A DNA stretch of 64,000 nucleotides from Roseibium alexandrii DFL-11 (GTDB lineage: Bacteria; Pseudomonadota; Alphaproteobacteria; Rhizobiales; Stappiaceae): assembly GCF_000158095.2 (NCBI RefSeq), contig NZ_CM011002.1, positions 3,611,203 to 3,675,202 of the forward strand, read 5' to 3'. Below the pieces are notes generated by a model. It did no database searches and was not told the origin of the DNA. It saw nothing but the letters and a program-made list of their open reading frames with translations. The translations under genes were made by a program, and so were the position numbers. Positions 26,284 to 34,956 of the stretch are shown piece after piece (within the stretch, counting starts at the first letter, position 1; each line of letters opens with the position of its first letter).

Positions 26284-27489
26284 TTATGCCCCCATCTTTC
26301 CGACGATCGCCAAAGAACAGACGTTCTGATGCGGGAAACCGCCCAGATTGTGTGTCATGCCGAAAACGGGTTCTTCCGTCCGCTGGCGTTCACCCGCGCG
26401 GCCCTGAAGCTGCAGATACATCTCGTAGATCATCCGGAGACCAGAAGCGCCAATCGGGTGGCCAAAACACTTCAACCCTCCATCGATCTGGCAGGGGACC
26501 TTGCCGTCGGCATCATAAAAGCCATCCATGATATCCTTCACGGCACCGCCTTCTGGCGAGATGAAAAGGTCTTCCATGGTCACCAGCTCGGTGATCGAAA
26601 AACAGTCATGCACCTCAAAGAGGCTGATCTGCTCGCGCGGATTGGTGATGCCGGCTTCCTTGTAAGCCCGTTCGGCACATTTGCGCGTCGTCACAAAGTG
26701 GCTGCCATCCCAGGAATTGTGCTGCGCTTCCAGTCCGTTGGAGGCGGCCAGCTGCAAGGCTTTCACGGTAATCAGATCATGTTTGCCGAGAGACTTGGCG
26801 ATTTCCGGTGTGGTCACAATGGCGCAGGCGGACCCGTCAGACACCCCGCAGCAATCGAACAGGCCAAGCGGCTCGGCAATCATCGGAGCGTTAAGCACCT
26901 TGTCTTCGTCGATCCGGTTGCGCAGATGGGCTTTGGGATTGCGCGCGCCGTTGTCGTGGCTTTTGACGGAGATATGCGCCATCGCGCGTTTCAGATCACC
27001 GGCGTCAATGCCATGCTTGGCCCTATACGCGGACGCGAGTTGTGCGAAGGATCCAGGCGCGGAAACGTTCGCCCAGAAGAGATCATTCACCGAGCCACGG
27101 TTGCGCTGAGGCAGGCCGCCGTAGCCTGTGTCCTTCAGCTTTTCAACGCCCAACGCCAGCGCGATGTCGGCCGCCCCGGCTGCGACTGCATAAACGGCGC
27201 CCCGGAAGGCTTCCGAACCAGAGGCGCAGTAGTTTTCAACGCGCGTGACCGGAATATTCGGCAAACGCAGCGCCATCGACAGGGGCACAGCTGACTTGCC
27301 GACATGCTGCTCCTCAATGGCCGTGCCGAGCCACGCGGCATCGATCTGATTTTTCTCAATACCCGCGTCGCCGAGGGCTTCAGTGAACGCTTCGATCATC
27401 AGATCTTCGGCATTGTCGCTCCAGCGCTCGCCAAACTGCGAACAGCCCATGCCGAGAATGGCGACCTTGTCTCTAATTCCAGATGCCAT
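26284..27489 (-). CDS. SCP2/SCP-x-type thiolase (acetyl-CoA acetyltransferase family)
   Basis: A 401-residue thiolase of the SCP-x/archaeal type. The nucleophilic cysteine C88 is in VENYCASGSEA; the family motif HDCFSI and the C-terminal GHPIGASG histidine are present, so it should be active. A GGGAGG ribosome site precedes ATG 27489. It should cleave 3-oxoacyl-CoA, including 2-methyl-branched forms in the peroxisomal SCP-x manner. The gene directly follows (12 bases) an HMG-CoA-synthase-like protein fused to DUF35, a partner known to associate with this thiolase class in archaea and actinobacteria. Confidence 0.87.
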   Translation of the reverse strand: MASGIRDKVAILGMGCSQFGERWSDNAEDLMIEAFTEALGDAGIEKNQIDAAWLGTAIEEQHVGKSAVPLSMALRLPNIPVTRVENYCASGSEAFRGAVYAVAAGAADIALALGVEKLKDTGYGGLPQRNRGSVNDLFWANVSAPGSFAQLASAYRAKHGIDAGDLKRAMAHISVKSHDNGARNPKAHLRNRIDEDKVLNAPMIAEPLGLFDCCGVSDGSACAIVTTPEIAKSLGKHDLITVKALQLAASNGLEAQHNSWDGSHFVTTRKCAERAYKEAGITNPREQISLFEVHDCFSITELVTMEDLFISPEGGAVKDIMDGFYDADGKVPCQIDGGLKCFGHPIGASGLRMIYEMYLQLQGRAGERQRTEEPVFGMTHNLGGFPHQNVCSLAIVGKMGA

Positions 27490-27501
27490 GTTCTTTCCTC
27501 C

Positions 27502-28989
27502 CTATTCGGCCGCTTCAGCTGGCGCGCTGGCCTGATCATCATTGTCTGGCGTTGCCTTCCAGAAGTACCGGCGGAAGCCACGGTTTCTGTCGTAGTCCTT
27601 CACCCGGAACATCAGCTTCATGGGCATGCCGACCGCCAGTTCCTGATCCGGGTCAACGTCGGTGAAATCGGCCATCAACCGGCCGCCGTCCTCGAACTGG
27701 ATCATGCCGTAATAGGCGGGCGGGTCCGGAGAGAAGGTCAGCCGGTCGGCCGTGAAGGAATTCAGCCGGGCCTTCTTGTCGGCAAACGCGTTGTCTTCCT
27801 GCGCGCCGATAGCGCCGCAATTTGGATTGACGCAAACATTGCTTTTGGGGAACTGCAGCGTGCCGCATTCACTGCAGCACCCTCCGATCATGCGCTGAGC
27901 CATGTCCCGGTTTCGATAGTGGGTGGAGAGGCCGGTTTGTTTGTCGACCTCCGCCCTTATGCCCTCTTCCACCGTGACCAGGCCATTGACGGTGAGAAAG
28001 CGAGCGTAGTTTGTGTCCGCCCGGCGGCGGGCCAGATGGCCGGAAACAGCGGTTCTCGGTGCAAGCTTTTCGATGGCGTCCGTCACTTCGAAGATCAAAG
28101 CATCGCAGCCTTGGCCAAAGCCGGTGACAAGGATTTTATCTCCGGGGCTGGCGGTTTCCAAAGCGTGGACCAGCATAATGACAGGATGGGCGGCCCCCGC
28201 TTCCCCGCAAGTGGCTTGGAGATTGTCGGCAACCGCCTCGTCCGCAAACCCCGCCTTCATGGCGAGCATGCTGGCGACCCGCTTCATGGCGGCCGGGAAG
28301 CAGAACGTCGTGACATCGCTTGCCGCAGTACCCGTTTTTTCAAGGACTGCGGTGATCGCCTCCGGAACGATTTTCAAATAGCCTTCATCGCGCAGCCAGC
28401 GCTCTTCCCAGGCATAGTCATACGCGTGGCCAGCCCCCCGGAAATGGTCGACAAAGTCGGCAGATACAGTGTGCGCCCCGATGAATTTCGCGACCACATC
28501 GCCTTTGCCCACAAGAACCGCCGCGGCGCCGTCGCCATAGGTCATTTCTTGCGGGCTGGCGGCCTTGGTCTTGCGTTGTTCGGATGCGGCAAAAAGAATT
28601 GGTTCTTCGGCGCCGGAAGCCGCTTGCAAGGCGACCGACAACCCGGAACTGCCCGCGCGCTGGGATGCTGCCAGATCGAGGGTCATCAACTGGCTTTTGA
28701 GGTTCAATGCTTCGGCAACCACACCGGCATTTTGCCGGTCGTCAAAAGGAAAGCTGGTGGATGCCATGAAAACCGCGGAGATCTCGGAGCGATCCAGCCC
28801 GGTCAAGCAATCCCGGGCCGCTTCCACTGCCATGGTGATCGCATCTTCGTCCCAGCTAGCGATCGTTCGCTCGCCTTTTGCCAATCCCTTCAAGCCGGGA
28901 TTGTACCAGCCGTGCATCTTGCTGATTTCAGCACGTTGCAACCGGCTTTGCGGCAAGTAACCGCCGAAGGCCAGAATTCCCAAGTCCAT
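27502..28989 (-). CDS. HMG-CoA-synthase-like protein fused to a zinc-ribbon/OB-fold (DUF35) domain
   Basis: A 495-residue fusion. Residues 1 to about 350 have the thiolase fold of HMG-CoA synthase, but the three catalytic residues appear lost: T78, Q110 and C230 stand at the positions of Glu79, Cys111 and His233 of the S. aureus enzyme (alignment by eye). A four-cysteine zinc ribbon (CCSECG...CVNPNCG, about 365-390) and an OB fold (to about 480) follow. In archaea, thiolase, HMG-CoA synthase and DUF35 form one complex; in steroid degraders DUF35 proteins pair with thiolase-like aldolases. It is probably a scaffold or unusual lyase working with the adjacent thiolase. Confidence 0.75.
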   Translation of the reverse strand: MDLGILAFGGYLPQSRLQRAEISKMHGWYNPGLKGLAKGERTIASWDEDAITMAVEAARDCLTGLDRSEISAVFMASTSFPFDDRQNAGVVAEALNLKSQLMTLDLAASQRAGSSGLSVALQAASGAEEPILFAASEQRKTKAASPQEMTYGDGAAAVLVGKGDVVAKFIGAHTVSADFVDHFRGAGHAYDYAWEERWLRDEGYLKIVPEAITAVLEKTGTAASDVTTFCFPAAMKRVASMLAMKAGFADEAVADNLQATCGEAGAAHPVIMLVHALETASPGDKILVTGFGQGCDALIFEVTDAIEKLAPRTAVSGHLARRRADTNYARFLTVNGLVTVEEGIRAEVDKQTGLSTHYRNRDMAQRMIGGCCSECGTLQFPKSNVCVNPNCGAIGAQEDNAFADKKARLNSFTADRLTFSPDPPAYYGMIQFEDGGRLMADFTDVDPDQELAVGMPMKLMFRVKDYDRNRGFRRYFWKATPDNDDQASAPAEAAE

Positions 28990-29018
28990 ATCGTTCCTCC
29001 TCGTGCGCCGTTCAGCGC

Positions 29019-29432
29019 TTATGCTTTCGGCTTCCTGTCAAACAGCTTGAATGCCCCGGATGCGGTGGCGATCAAGGTGCCGTCAGGCAGCGCAATTTCT
29101 CCTTCTGCAAAAAACACAGATCGGCCCCCACCGATCTTGCGGCCATGTGCCCGCAACAACCCCTTGCGCATCGGGGCGATGAAATTCGTGTTTAATGTCA
29201 GTGTCATGCAATAAAAGCGTGGTTCGGGAGGCGGGCGATAGCACCCGGCCATGCCACACGCGAAATCGAGTGCGCTCACCAGAACACCGCCATGGGTCAC
29301 GCCCATTACGTTGGTGTGATAGCTGTCGATCTCGACTTCGACACACGCATGATTGCGCTGCCATTCGGTCAGCTCGAACCCGACATGCTTGTTGAACTCC
29401 CCTATTGGCTCCGATGTCTCGGCAAGGGTCAT
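29019..29432 (-). CDS. PaaI-type hot-dog thioesterase
   Basis: A 137-residue hot-dog protein. The start at 29432 has a GGGAGAGG ribosome site; the open frame extends further upstream. The family segment THGGVLVSALDFACG (catalytic Asp in SALD) and FIAPMRKGLLRAHG are typical of acyl-CoA thioesterases that release trapped CoA. First gene of the minus-strand operon that runs to 20495, opposite the divergent SDR gene. Confidence 0.8.
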   Translation of the reverse strand: MTLAETSEPIGEFNKHVGFELTEWQRNHACVEVEIDSYHTNVMGVTHGGVLVSALDFACGMAGCYRPPPEPRFYCMTLTLNTNFIAPMRKGLLRAHGRKIGGGRSVFFAEGEIALPDGTLIATASGAFKLFDRKPKA

Positions 29433-29542
29433 GACCTCTCCCACTCTTGCGGCTCCAGCCATCGCCGTCATCCCAGACAGCACTGGTCAATGCATCAACT
29501 CTAGGCTGGATATTATATGTGTTGATTATTATTCGCAAGCGT

Positions 29543-29557
29543 ATTATTATTTTGCGA
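29543..29557 (+). promoter_or_regulatory. Putative MarR-type operator, site 2 (divergent promoter)
   Basis: ATTATTATTTTGCGA lies in the 198-base divergent promoter region between the thioesterase and SDR genes. A second similar half (ATTATTATTCGCAA) starts just upstream at 29525, so two overlapping sites may exist. Confidence 0.45.
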
Positions 29558-29630
29558 TACAAATTTAGCAGTTCGGCACATTGCGTGTCGAAACTGCCCG
29601 AATACTGAGGCCAAATACTGAGGGATGGGA

Positions 29631-30551
29631 ATGTCTGACAAAGCTTTGCTGGATGGAAAAGTCGCAATTGTCACCGGCGCGGGCCGCGGTGTCGGCCGGG
29701 AGATAGCTCTCTTGATGGCTCAGAAAGGCGCTAGCGTTGTGGTCAACGACCTCGGCGGGACCGGCGGCGGCGAGGGCGAGGACGCACTCCCCGCAACAGA
29801 AGTCGTCAACGAAATTAAGGCCGCTGGCGGAAACGCAGTTGCCAACTTCGACAGCGTCACCGACTCGGCAGCAGCCCAAGGTATGGTTGACCAGGCAATC
29901 GAAAACTTCGGCAAGCTCGACATCGTGGTCAACAATGCCGGCATTGTCCGGGACGCGATCTTTCACAAGATGACGGAAGACGAGTGGGATCAGGTGATCG
30001 CCGTCCACTTGAAAGGCGCCTACAATGTGAGCCGCGCCGCCGCGACCGTGTTCCGGGAGCAGCAATCCGGCCGCATGATTCACATGACATCCACGTCCGG
30101 ATTGATCGGCAACTTCGGTCAGGCCAACTATGCGGCGGCGAAACTCGGGATGGTCGGTCTGTCGCGTTCCGTCGCCCTCGATATGGCGCGTTACAATGTC
30201 ACGTCCAATGCGATCGGACCATTTGCCTGGAGCCGTCTTATCGGCACGATCCCGATCAAGTCCGAAGAAGAGCGCATTCGGGTTGAGCGCCTGAAGAGCA
30301 TGACCCCGGCAAAGGTCGCGCCGCTGGTTGCAGCTCTTGCCTCCGATGCCGCCCAGAACGTTAGCGGCCAGGTGTTTGTTTCTCGGGGCAGTGAGGTCAT
30401 GCTGCTCAGCCAACCGCGGCCGGTCCGGTCCATGGCGCGTCCTGACGGCTGGACGCCGGAATCCATTCTCGAACACGCATTCCCGGCTTTTTCCAGCACA
30501 CTTGTGCCTCTTGAGCGCTCGGCCGACGTGTTCTGCTGGGATCCGGTCTGA
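29631..30551 (+). CDS. SDR dehydrogenase resembling the HSD17B4 (multifunctional enzyme 2) dehydrogenase domain
   Basis: A 306-residue short-chain dehydrogenase. ATG 29631 is chosen over ATG 29625 because GAGGG lies 6 bases upstream. The cofactor motif TGAGRGVG (15-22), the NNAG motif and Y167-x3-K171 are intact. The VVVNDLGG segment after the second strand and the C-terminal extension are those of the (3R)-hydroxyacyl-CoA dehydrogenase part of peroxisomal multifunctional enzyme 2. The next gene, overlapping by one base, encodes the matching hydratase. Confidence 0.85.
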   Translation: MSDKALLDGKVAIVTGAGRGVGREIALLMAQKGASVVVNDLGGTGGGEGEDALPATEVVNEIKAAGGNAVANFDSVTDSAAAQGMVDQAIENFGKLDIVVNNAGIVRDAIFHKMTEDEWDQVIAVHLKGAYNVSRAAATVFREQQSGRMIHMTSTSGLIGNFGQANYAAAKLGMVGLSRSVALDMARYNVTSNAIGPFAWSRLIGTIPIKSEEERIRVERLKSMTPAKVAPLVAALASDAAQNVSGQVFVSRGSEVMLLSQPRPVRSMARPDGWTPESILEHAFPAFSSTLVPLERSADVFCWDPV

Positions 30552-31411
30552 TGGCCATCGACTATGACAAGCTGATGGACTGGCCCTTCGAAAAGGTTGA
30601 ACAAACCTATTCAATAAAGGACAGCATCATCTATGCCCTTGGCGTCGGATATGGCCATGACCCGGTCGACGAGGGGCAACTGCCCTTCGTTTTCGAGGAA
30701 GCCGATTTCAAGGCTGTTCCGACAATGGCCGTTGTACTGGCCGGGCCAGGTTTTTGGCTGCGCGATCCCGAGACTGGCATCGACTGGCGCAAGATCCTGC
30801 ATGGGGAACAAGGCATTCGCTGGCACAAGCCTCTGCCAAAATCGGCGACTGTCACAGCACGCACCCGCATCGCCCGCGTTCTCGACAAGGGGGCTGACAA
30901 GGGCGCGCTTATTTATTCCGAACGTGATCTCGTCGACAAAGCCACCGGCGATAAGCTCGCCACCTTGTCGTCGACCACCTTTGCGCGCGGGGATGGAGGT
31001 TTCGGCGGAGCAACCGGCCCGCAGCCGCAGCCGCACGAATTACCCGAGCGCGACCCTTGCGCTGTGTGCGATCTCCCCACAAGGCCGCATGCAGCGCTGC
31101 TTTACCGCTTGTCCGGCGACCCCAACCCTCTGCATGCTGACCCGAAGGTGGCCGCGGCAGCCGGTTTCAAAGCGCCGATCCTCCATGGTCTTTGTACTTT
31201 GGGGATCGCCGGACATGCGGTTCTGCGCAGCTTTTGCGAATATGACACGACCCGGCTGAAATCCCTGAAATTGCGGTTCTCAAGTCCGGTCTATCCAGGC
31301 GAGACCATCCGGACCGAGATGTGGCGGGATGGCGGCGTTGTCTCATTCCGGTCCAAGGTGCTGGAGCGCGATACGGTGGTTTTGAACAATGGATGCGTCG
31401 AACTGGGATAA
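30551..31411 (+). CDS. MaoC-family (R)-specific 2-enoyl-CoA hydratase, double hot-dog
   Basis: A 286-residue protein with a degenerate N-terminal hot-dog and a catalytic C-terminal hot-dog. The hydratase 2 motif is complete: D190, N192 and H195 in SGDPNPLHADP, then GFKAPILHGL. It is the layout of the hydratase part of HSD17B4. It hydrates trans-2-enoyl-CoA to the (3R)-hydroxyacyl-CoA that the upstream SDR would oxidise. Start and SDR stop overlap in TGATG. Confidence 0.88.
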   Translation: MAIDYDKLMDWPFEKVEQTYSIKDSIIYALGVGYGHDPVDEGQLPFVFEEADFKAVPTMAVVLAGPGFWLRDPETGIDWRKILHGEQGIRWHKPLPKSATVTARTRIARVLDKGADKGALIYSERDLVDKATGDKLATLSSTTFARGDGGFGGATGPQPQPHELPERDPCAVCDLPTRPHAALLYRLSGDPNPLHADPKVAAAAGFKAPILHGLCTLGIAGHAVLRSFCEYDTTRLKSLKLRFSSPVYPGETIRTEMWRDGGVVSFRSKVLERDTVVLNNGCVELG

Positions 31412-31430
31412 CAAAGAGGGAGGACGCGAA

Positions 31431-31877
31431 ATGGATGCAACGCTCGCGGCCTGCAAATCGATCTTTCAGGACATTGCCCGGTTTCGTGGCCTTCTTTTCG
31501 ATCGCCTCATCGCTCCCTATGGGCTGACCATGTCCCAGGCACGCGTGCTTTTGCACCTGCTTGCCGAAGACAAGCTGACCCAGTCGGACATCGCGCGCCG
31601 CATGGATGTCGGCACAGTGACGGTGGGTGGTCTTGTCGACCGATTGGAAGCACGCGGTCTGGTTGAACGCCGGGCCGATCCGGTCGACCGGCGCGCGAAG
31701 CGGGTTTGCCTCACGGACGAGGCCCGGCCTTTGGAAAAAATCATGGACGCATGCAGCACGGAAGTTGACGGAGCATCCTTCAAGGGCTTGCCGGAAACCA
31801 GCATTCACGTTTTGCTGTCCAACCTGCAAGCGGTCCGGCAGAACCTGCTTGAGACACTGAACAAAGATGCCGGCTGA
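31431..31877 (+). CDS. MarR-family transcriptional regulator (paralogue)
   Basis: A 148-residue winged-helix regulator that starts at 31431 behind GAGGGAGG; an upstream in-frame ATG overlaps the hydratase gene. The DNA-reading segment TQSDIARRMDVGTVTVGGLVDRLEA and the wing RRADPVDRRAKRVCLT are close to those of the regulator at 19886, so both may read the same AT-rich sites. Transcribed with the SDR and MaoC genes and followed by the racemase gene. Confidence 0.88.
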   Translation: MDATLAACKSIFQDIARFRGLLFDRLIAPYGLTMSQARVLLHLLAEDKLTQSDIARRMDVGTVTVGGLVDRLEARGLVERRADPVDRRAKRVCLTDEARPLEKIMDACSTEVDGASFKGLPETSIHVLLSNLQAVRQNLLETLNKDAG

Positions 31878-31910
31878 GCGCGGCGATAACAAAATCTGGG
31901 AGGACTGGGG

Positions 31911-33056
31911 ATGGGGCCACTTCACGGTGTGAAGATTGTTGAGTTTGCCGGTATTGGGCCTGGCCCTTACGGCTGCATGATGCTTGCCGATATGGGGGCC
32001 GAGATCCTGCGGATCGACCGGGAACCAACCGGGGCTTCGGACATTGAAGGCATTGACGAACAATGGAAAAACAGTGTTGCCCGTGGCCGAAAATCCATCA
32101 CGCTTGATCTGAAGGATCCTGCCGCCGTTGAAACCGCGCTCAAGCTGATCGAAAAAGCGGACGCCGTTGTCGAAGGTTTTCGCCCCGGTGTTATGGAGCG
32201 GCTCGGTCTTGGTCCGGACGTATGTCTTGGCCGCAACCCGGCGCTGGTTTACGCCCGCATGACCGGCTGGGGCCAAACCGGCCCTTTGGCGCATGCGGCC
32301 GGTCACGACATGAATTACATCTCGCTGTCCGGGGCCCTTTGGTCCTTCGGTGAAGACGGGCGCGATCCGGTGCCACCACTCAATCTTCTCGGAGATTATG
32401 GCGGCGGCGGCATGTTCCTCGCCTTTGGCATTGTGTGCGCCTTAATGCGCGCCCTAAACACCGGCGAAGGCGATGTGATTGATGCCGCGATATCAGACGG
32501 AACTGCGGCTTTGATGGCTCCGGTTTACATGTGGCTCGCCAACAACCGTTGGCAGAACCAACGGGCCAGCAATCGCTTGGACGGAACAGCGCCCTATTAC
32601 GGCGTGTACAAATGTTCCGACGGCAAGTGGGTATCGATCGCACCGATCGAGGAAAAGTTCTGGCAGCTGTTCCTGCATTTGCTGAAGCTTGACGAAGCGG
32701 ACATCGGCGACCGCCATGACACCCGCCAATGGCCGGACATCCGCCGCTGGTTTGAAAGCATCATCGGCGCACATCCACGCGATCATTGGTGTCAGCTGTT
32801 TGAAGGAACAGACATCTGTTTCGCGCCAATTCTGGACCTGGAAGAAGCTCCGGCTCATGCACACAATGCGGCGCGGGAGACCTTCGTGGAACGTGACGGC
32901 ATCGTTCAACCGGCCCCTGCCCCGCGTTTTCAGAATGCCAAAGCCACGTTGCCGTCCAGGCCGCCGCTCATAGGCGAACATAACGAGTCAGTGCTGCAGG
33001 ACTGGGGAGTGACTGGCGAAGACGCGCCGGTTTTGAGGAACAGCAGCGCAATCTAA
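31911..33056 (+). CDS. Alpha-methylacyl-CoA racemase-like protein (CaiB/BaiF fold)
   Basis: A 381-residue member of the class III CoA-transferase fold. The racemase catalytic pair is recognisable: H132 in AGHDMNY and D162 in GDYGGGG, 30 residues apart as in the M. tuberculosis enzyme (His126/Asp156). It would interconvert (2R)- and (2S)-methylacyl-CoA so that branched chains can enter S-specific acyl-CoA dehydrogenation. A GGGAGGACTGGGG leader precedes the ATG. An ordinary CoA-transferase remains possible but less likely. Confidence 0.82.
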   Translation: MGPLHGVKIVEFAGIGPGPYGCMMLADMGAEILRIDREPTGASDIEGIDEQWKNSVARGRKSITLDLKDPAAVETALKLIEKADAVVEGFRPGVMERLGLGPDVCLGRNPALVYARMTGWGQTGPLAHAAGHDMNYISLSGALWSFGEDGRDPVPPLNLLGDYGGGGMFLAFGIVCALMRALNTGEGDVIDAAISDGTAALMAPVYMWLANNRWQNQRASNRLDGTAPYYGVYKCSDGKWVSIAPIEEKFWQLFLHLLKLDEADIGDRHDTRQWPDIRRWFESIIGAHPRDHWCQLFEGTDICFAPILDLEEAPAHAHNAARETFVERDGIVQPAPAPRFQNAKATLPSRPPLIGEHNESVLQDWGVTGEDAPVLRNSSAI

Positions 33057-33100
33057 CACAACACGCTGAACCGAGGCGCACGGGCGGACTGGAGATGTGC

Positions 33101-33117
33101 TTGCGCAATTATATAAT
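33101..33117 (-). promoter_or_regulatory. Putative MarR-type operator, site 3 (TRAP promoter)
   Basis: Read on the minus strand, ATTATATAATTGCGCAA matches the 15-base core of sites 1 and 2 at 11 positions. It lies in a very AT-rich block (33105-33160) upstream of the TRAP genes. Weaker than the other two sites. Confidence 0.3.
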
Positions 33118-33250
33118 ATGCGTATAATTCGTATACTTATAATAATAGACCAAATGTATTGAGTTGTGAGGGAGCGAAACGCGGCGAACACACGCAGGCC
33201 GCATGGATCGGCACCTGTTTGGCCCGGTCCGAACACGGGAGGAGATAAAC

Positions 33251-34315
33251 ATGATTTCCATAAAGTCGGCCCTTTTGGGTCTGGGCTTGACCATCGCCAT
33301 GGCAGGCGTGGCATCCGCTGAAACCATGCTGCGCTATTCCGAAGCGGGCCCAAACCGGGGCGCCAGAGCCAAAGCCTTGCAGTATTTCCTGGATGAAGCG
33401 AGCCGCATGACAGAAGGCCGGCTAACCTTCGACGTGCATTGGGGCGGCGCGCTCCTGAAATGGTCAGCCGTGCTGAACGGAGTTGCCGCTGGCGCGGCCG
33501 ACATGGGAACCGTCATTGCCCCTTATTCGCCCAAGCAGCTTCAAGGCCTTGCAATCGGGGATCTGCCCATTTCGTCGTCTGACACCTGGGTCGGCCTCCG
33601 GGCAATGCACGAGCTGATGACAACGAACGAACAGCTCAAGGACTTCCTGGCCAAGGAAAACGTTGTCTTCCTCAGCAATTTCACCTCTACCGGCACCCAG
33701 TTTGAGTGCACCGGCGATCACACGATCGAAACGGCTGACGACTTCAAGGGACTCACGGTTCGGGCAACCGGAACGGTCGGCAAGGCGCTCAATGAGCTTG
33801 GCGCCAATGTCGTCAACATGACCTTTGACAAAGTCTATCAGGCACTTGATTCCGGTCTGGTCGACTGTGCTGCCGGTTACTACTACACGAACCGCGCGTT
33901 CCGGCATTATGAGATCGTCGATCACATCACCGAGGCAAACTGGGGCCAGGTCGGCGGCTTTGCCCTGGTCATGAACAAGGATGTCTGGGAAGACCTTCCT
34001 GCGGAGTATCAGAACGCGATCATGACCGCCGGATCCCAGATGATCGACGAGTTCGCCCGCATTCAGATCGAGACCATCAACGACGTGAAAGCCGGGCTTG
34101 CGAGCGGCGAAATCGGCCGTCAGGTGCCTGTGGTTGCGCTTGACGACGCTGAGCGCGCGAAGTTGCTCGCCATGACGGACAAGTATGTCCAGGAATGGAT
34201 CTCCGACATGACCGAACGGGGATATGACGGCCAGGCGATCTGGGATCAGTATGCCGTTCTCGTCGACAAGTATGCGGATGAGCTGAACACCAAAGGCTAT
34301 CCATGGGCACGGTGA
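33251..34315 (+). CDS. TRAP transporter substrate-binding protein (DctP family), cluster 1
   Basis: A 354-residue periplasmic binding protein. The start at 33251 follows a GGGAGGAG site; the signal peptide ends at AGVASA-ET. The DctP core is visible: VRATGTVGKALNELGANVV with the arginine that binds the ligand carboxylate, then the MTFDKVYQALDSGLVDCAAG segment. It delivers an organic acid to the membrane subunits encoded next. Likely the uptake system for the substrate of the surrounding acyl-CoA cluster. Confidence 0.9.
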   Translation: MISIKSALLGLGLTIAMAGVASAETMLRYSEAGPNRGARAKALQYFLDEASRMTEGRLTFDVHWGGALLKWSAVLNGVAAGAADMGTVIAPYSPKQLQGLAIGDLPISSSDTWVGLRAMHELMTTNEQLKDFLAKENVVFLSNFTSTGTQFECTGDHTIETADDFKGLTVRATGTVGKALNELGANVVNMTFDKVYQALDSGLVDCAAGYYYTNRAFRHYEIVDHITEANWGQVGGFALVMNKDVWEDLPAEYQNAIMTAGSQMIDEFARIQIETINDVKAGLASGEIGRQVPVVALDDAERAKLLAMTDKYVQEWISDMTERGYDGQAIWDQYAVLVDKYADELNTKGYPWAR

Positions 34316-34902
34316 CGCCCGGCAAACCGGTCCCGCCTGGCAGCGGGCGGGGCCGGTTCTCCTCCCCCTTAAGACTTCTGGCGGGGCTGGAAACAGCGTT
34401 CATAGCAATTGCCGCTGTCGCCATTTTGAGCATGTGTGTTTACATCACGCTCGGCATCGTCCTGCGCACCTTTGTCGGGATGCAGATCCCGGATGAAGTC
34501 GTGATTGTCGGAGACCTGATGATCGGCGCCTTGATCCTGCCATTGGCCTATGTGGCGGCCGATCGCGGCTTCATTGCCGTTGAAGTCATAACGGACCTGC
34601 TGCCAAAAGCTGCCCAAGTCTGGCTCAACGTGCTCGCGGCCATAATCGGACTGTGCGCGGTGATCCCAATCACTTATGCCGGATATCTTGCCATGATCCA
34701 CGCGATCGAAAGCGGCAACTATTTCTTCGGCATTCTGGAAGTCCCCGAGTGGCCGGGACGGGTCGCATTCTTTGCAGGCTATGCCTTGTTCTTCATCCGC
34801 CTAACTGTCTTGTTCATTCAAGACGTCTGGACCGCAATCAGCTCCGGCGGCGGGGGAAACTCCAACAAGACACACGATCCAAGCTGGGAGGAGGCTGCCT
34901 GA
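34303..34902 (+). CDS. TRAP transporter small membrane subunit (DctQ family), cluster 1
   Basis: A 199-residue protein with four predicted membrane helices of the DctQ type. It overlaps the end of the binding-protein gene by 13 bases, so translation is likely coupled. It pairs with the large subunit encoded after a 54-base gap. The Gly/Pro-rich N-terminus and the Asn/Ser-rich C-terminal tail are cytoplasmic extensions. Confidence 0.85.
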   Translation: MGTVTPGKPVPPGSGRGRFSSPLRLLAGLETAFIAIAAVAILSMCVYITLGIVLRTFVGMQIPDEVVIVGDLMIGALILPLAYVAADRGFIAVEVITDLLPKAAQVWLNVLAAIIGLCAVIPITYAGYLAMIHAIESGNYFFGILEVPEWPGRVAFFAGYALFFIRLTVLFIQDVWTAISSGGGGNSNKTHDPSWEEAA

Positions 34903-34956
34903 TCTCCAGCCGGCAGCCACCTCGTTCACAAATCAACTCGAACGAGAGACACTCTA

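Noticed and set aside
27304..29214. 636-codon open frame on the plus strand
   Set aside because: It is antisense to the HMGS-like and thioesterase genes, which have clear family motifs and ribosome sites; the long frame follows from GC-rich codon bias.
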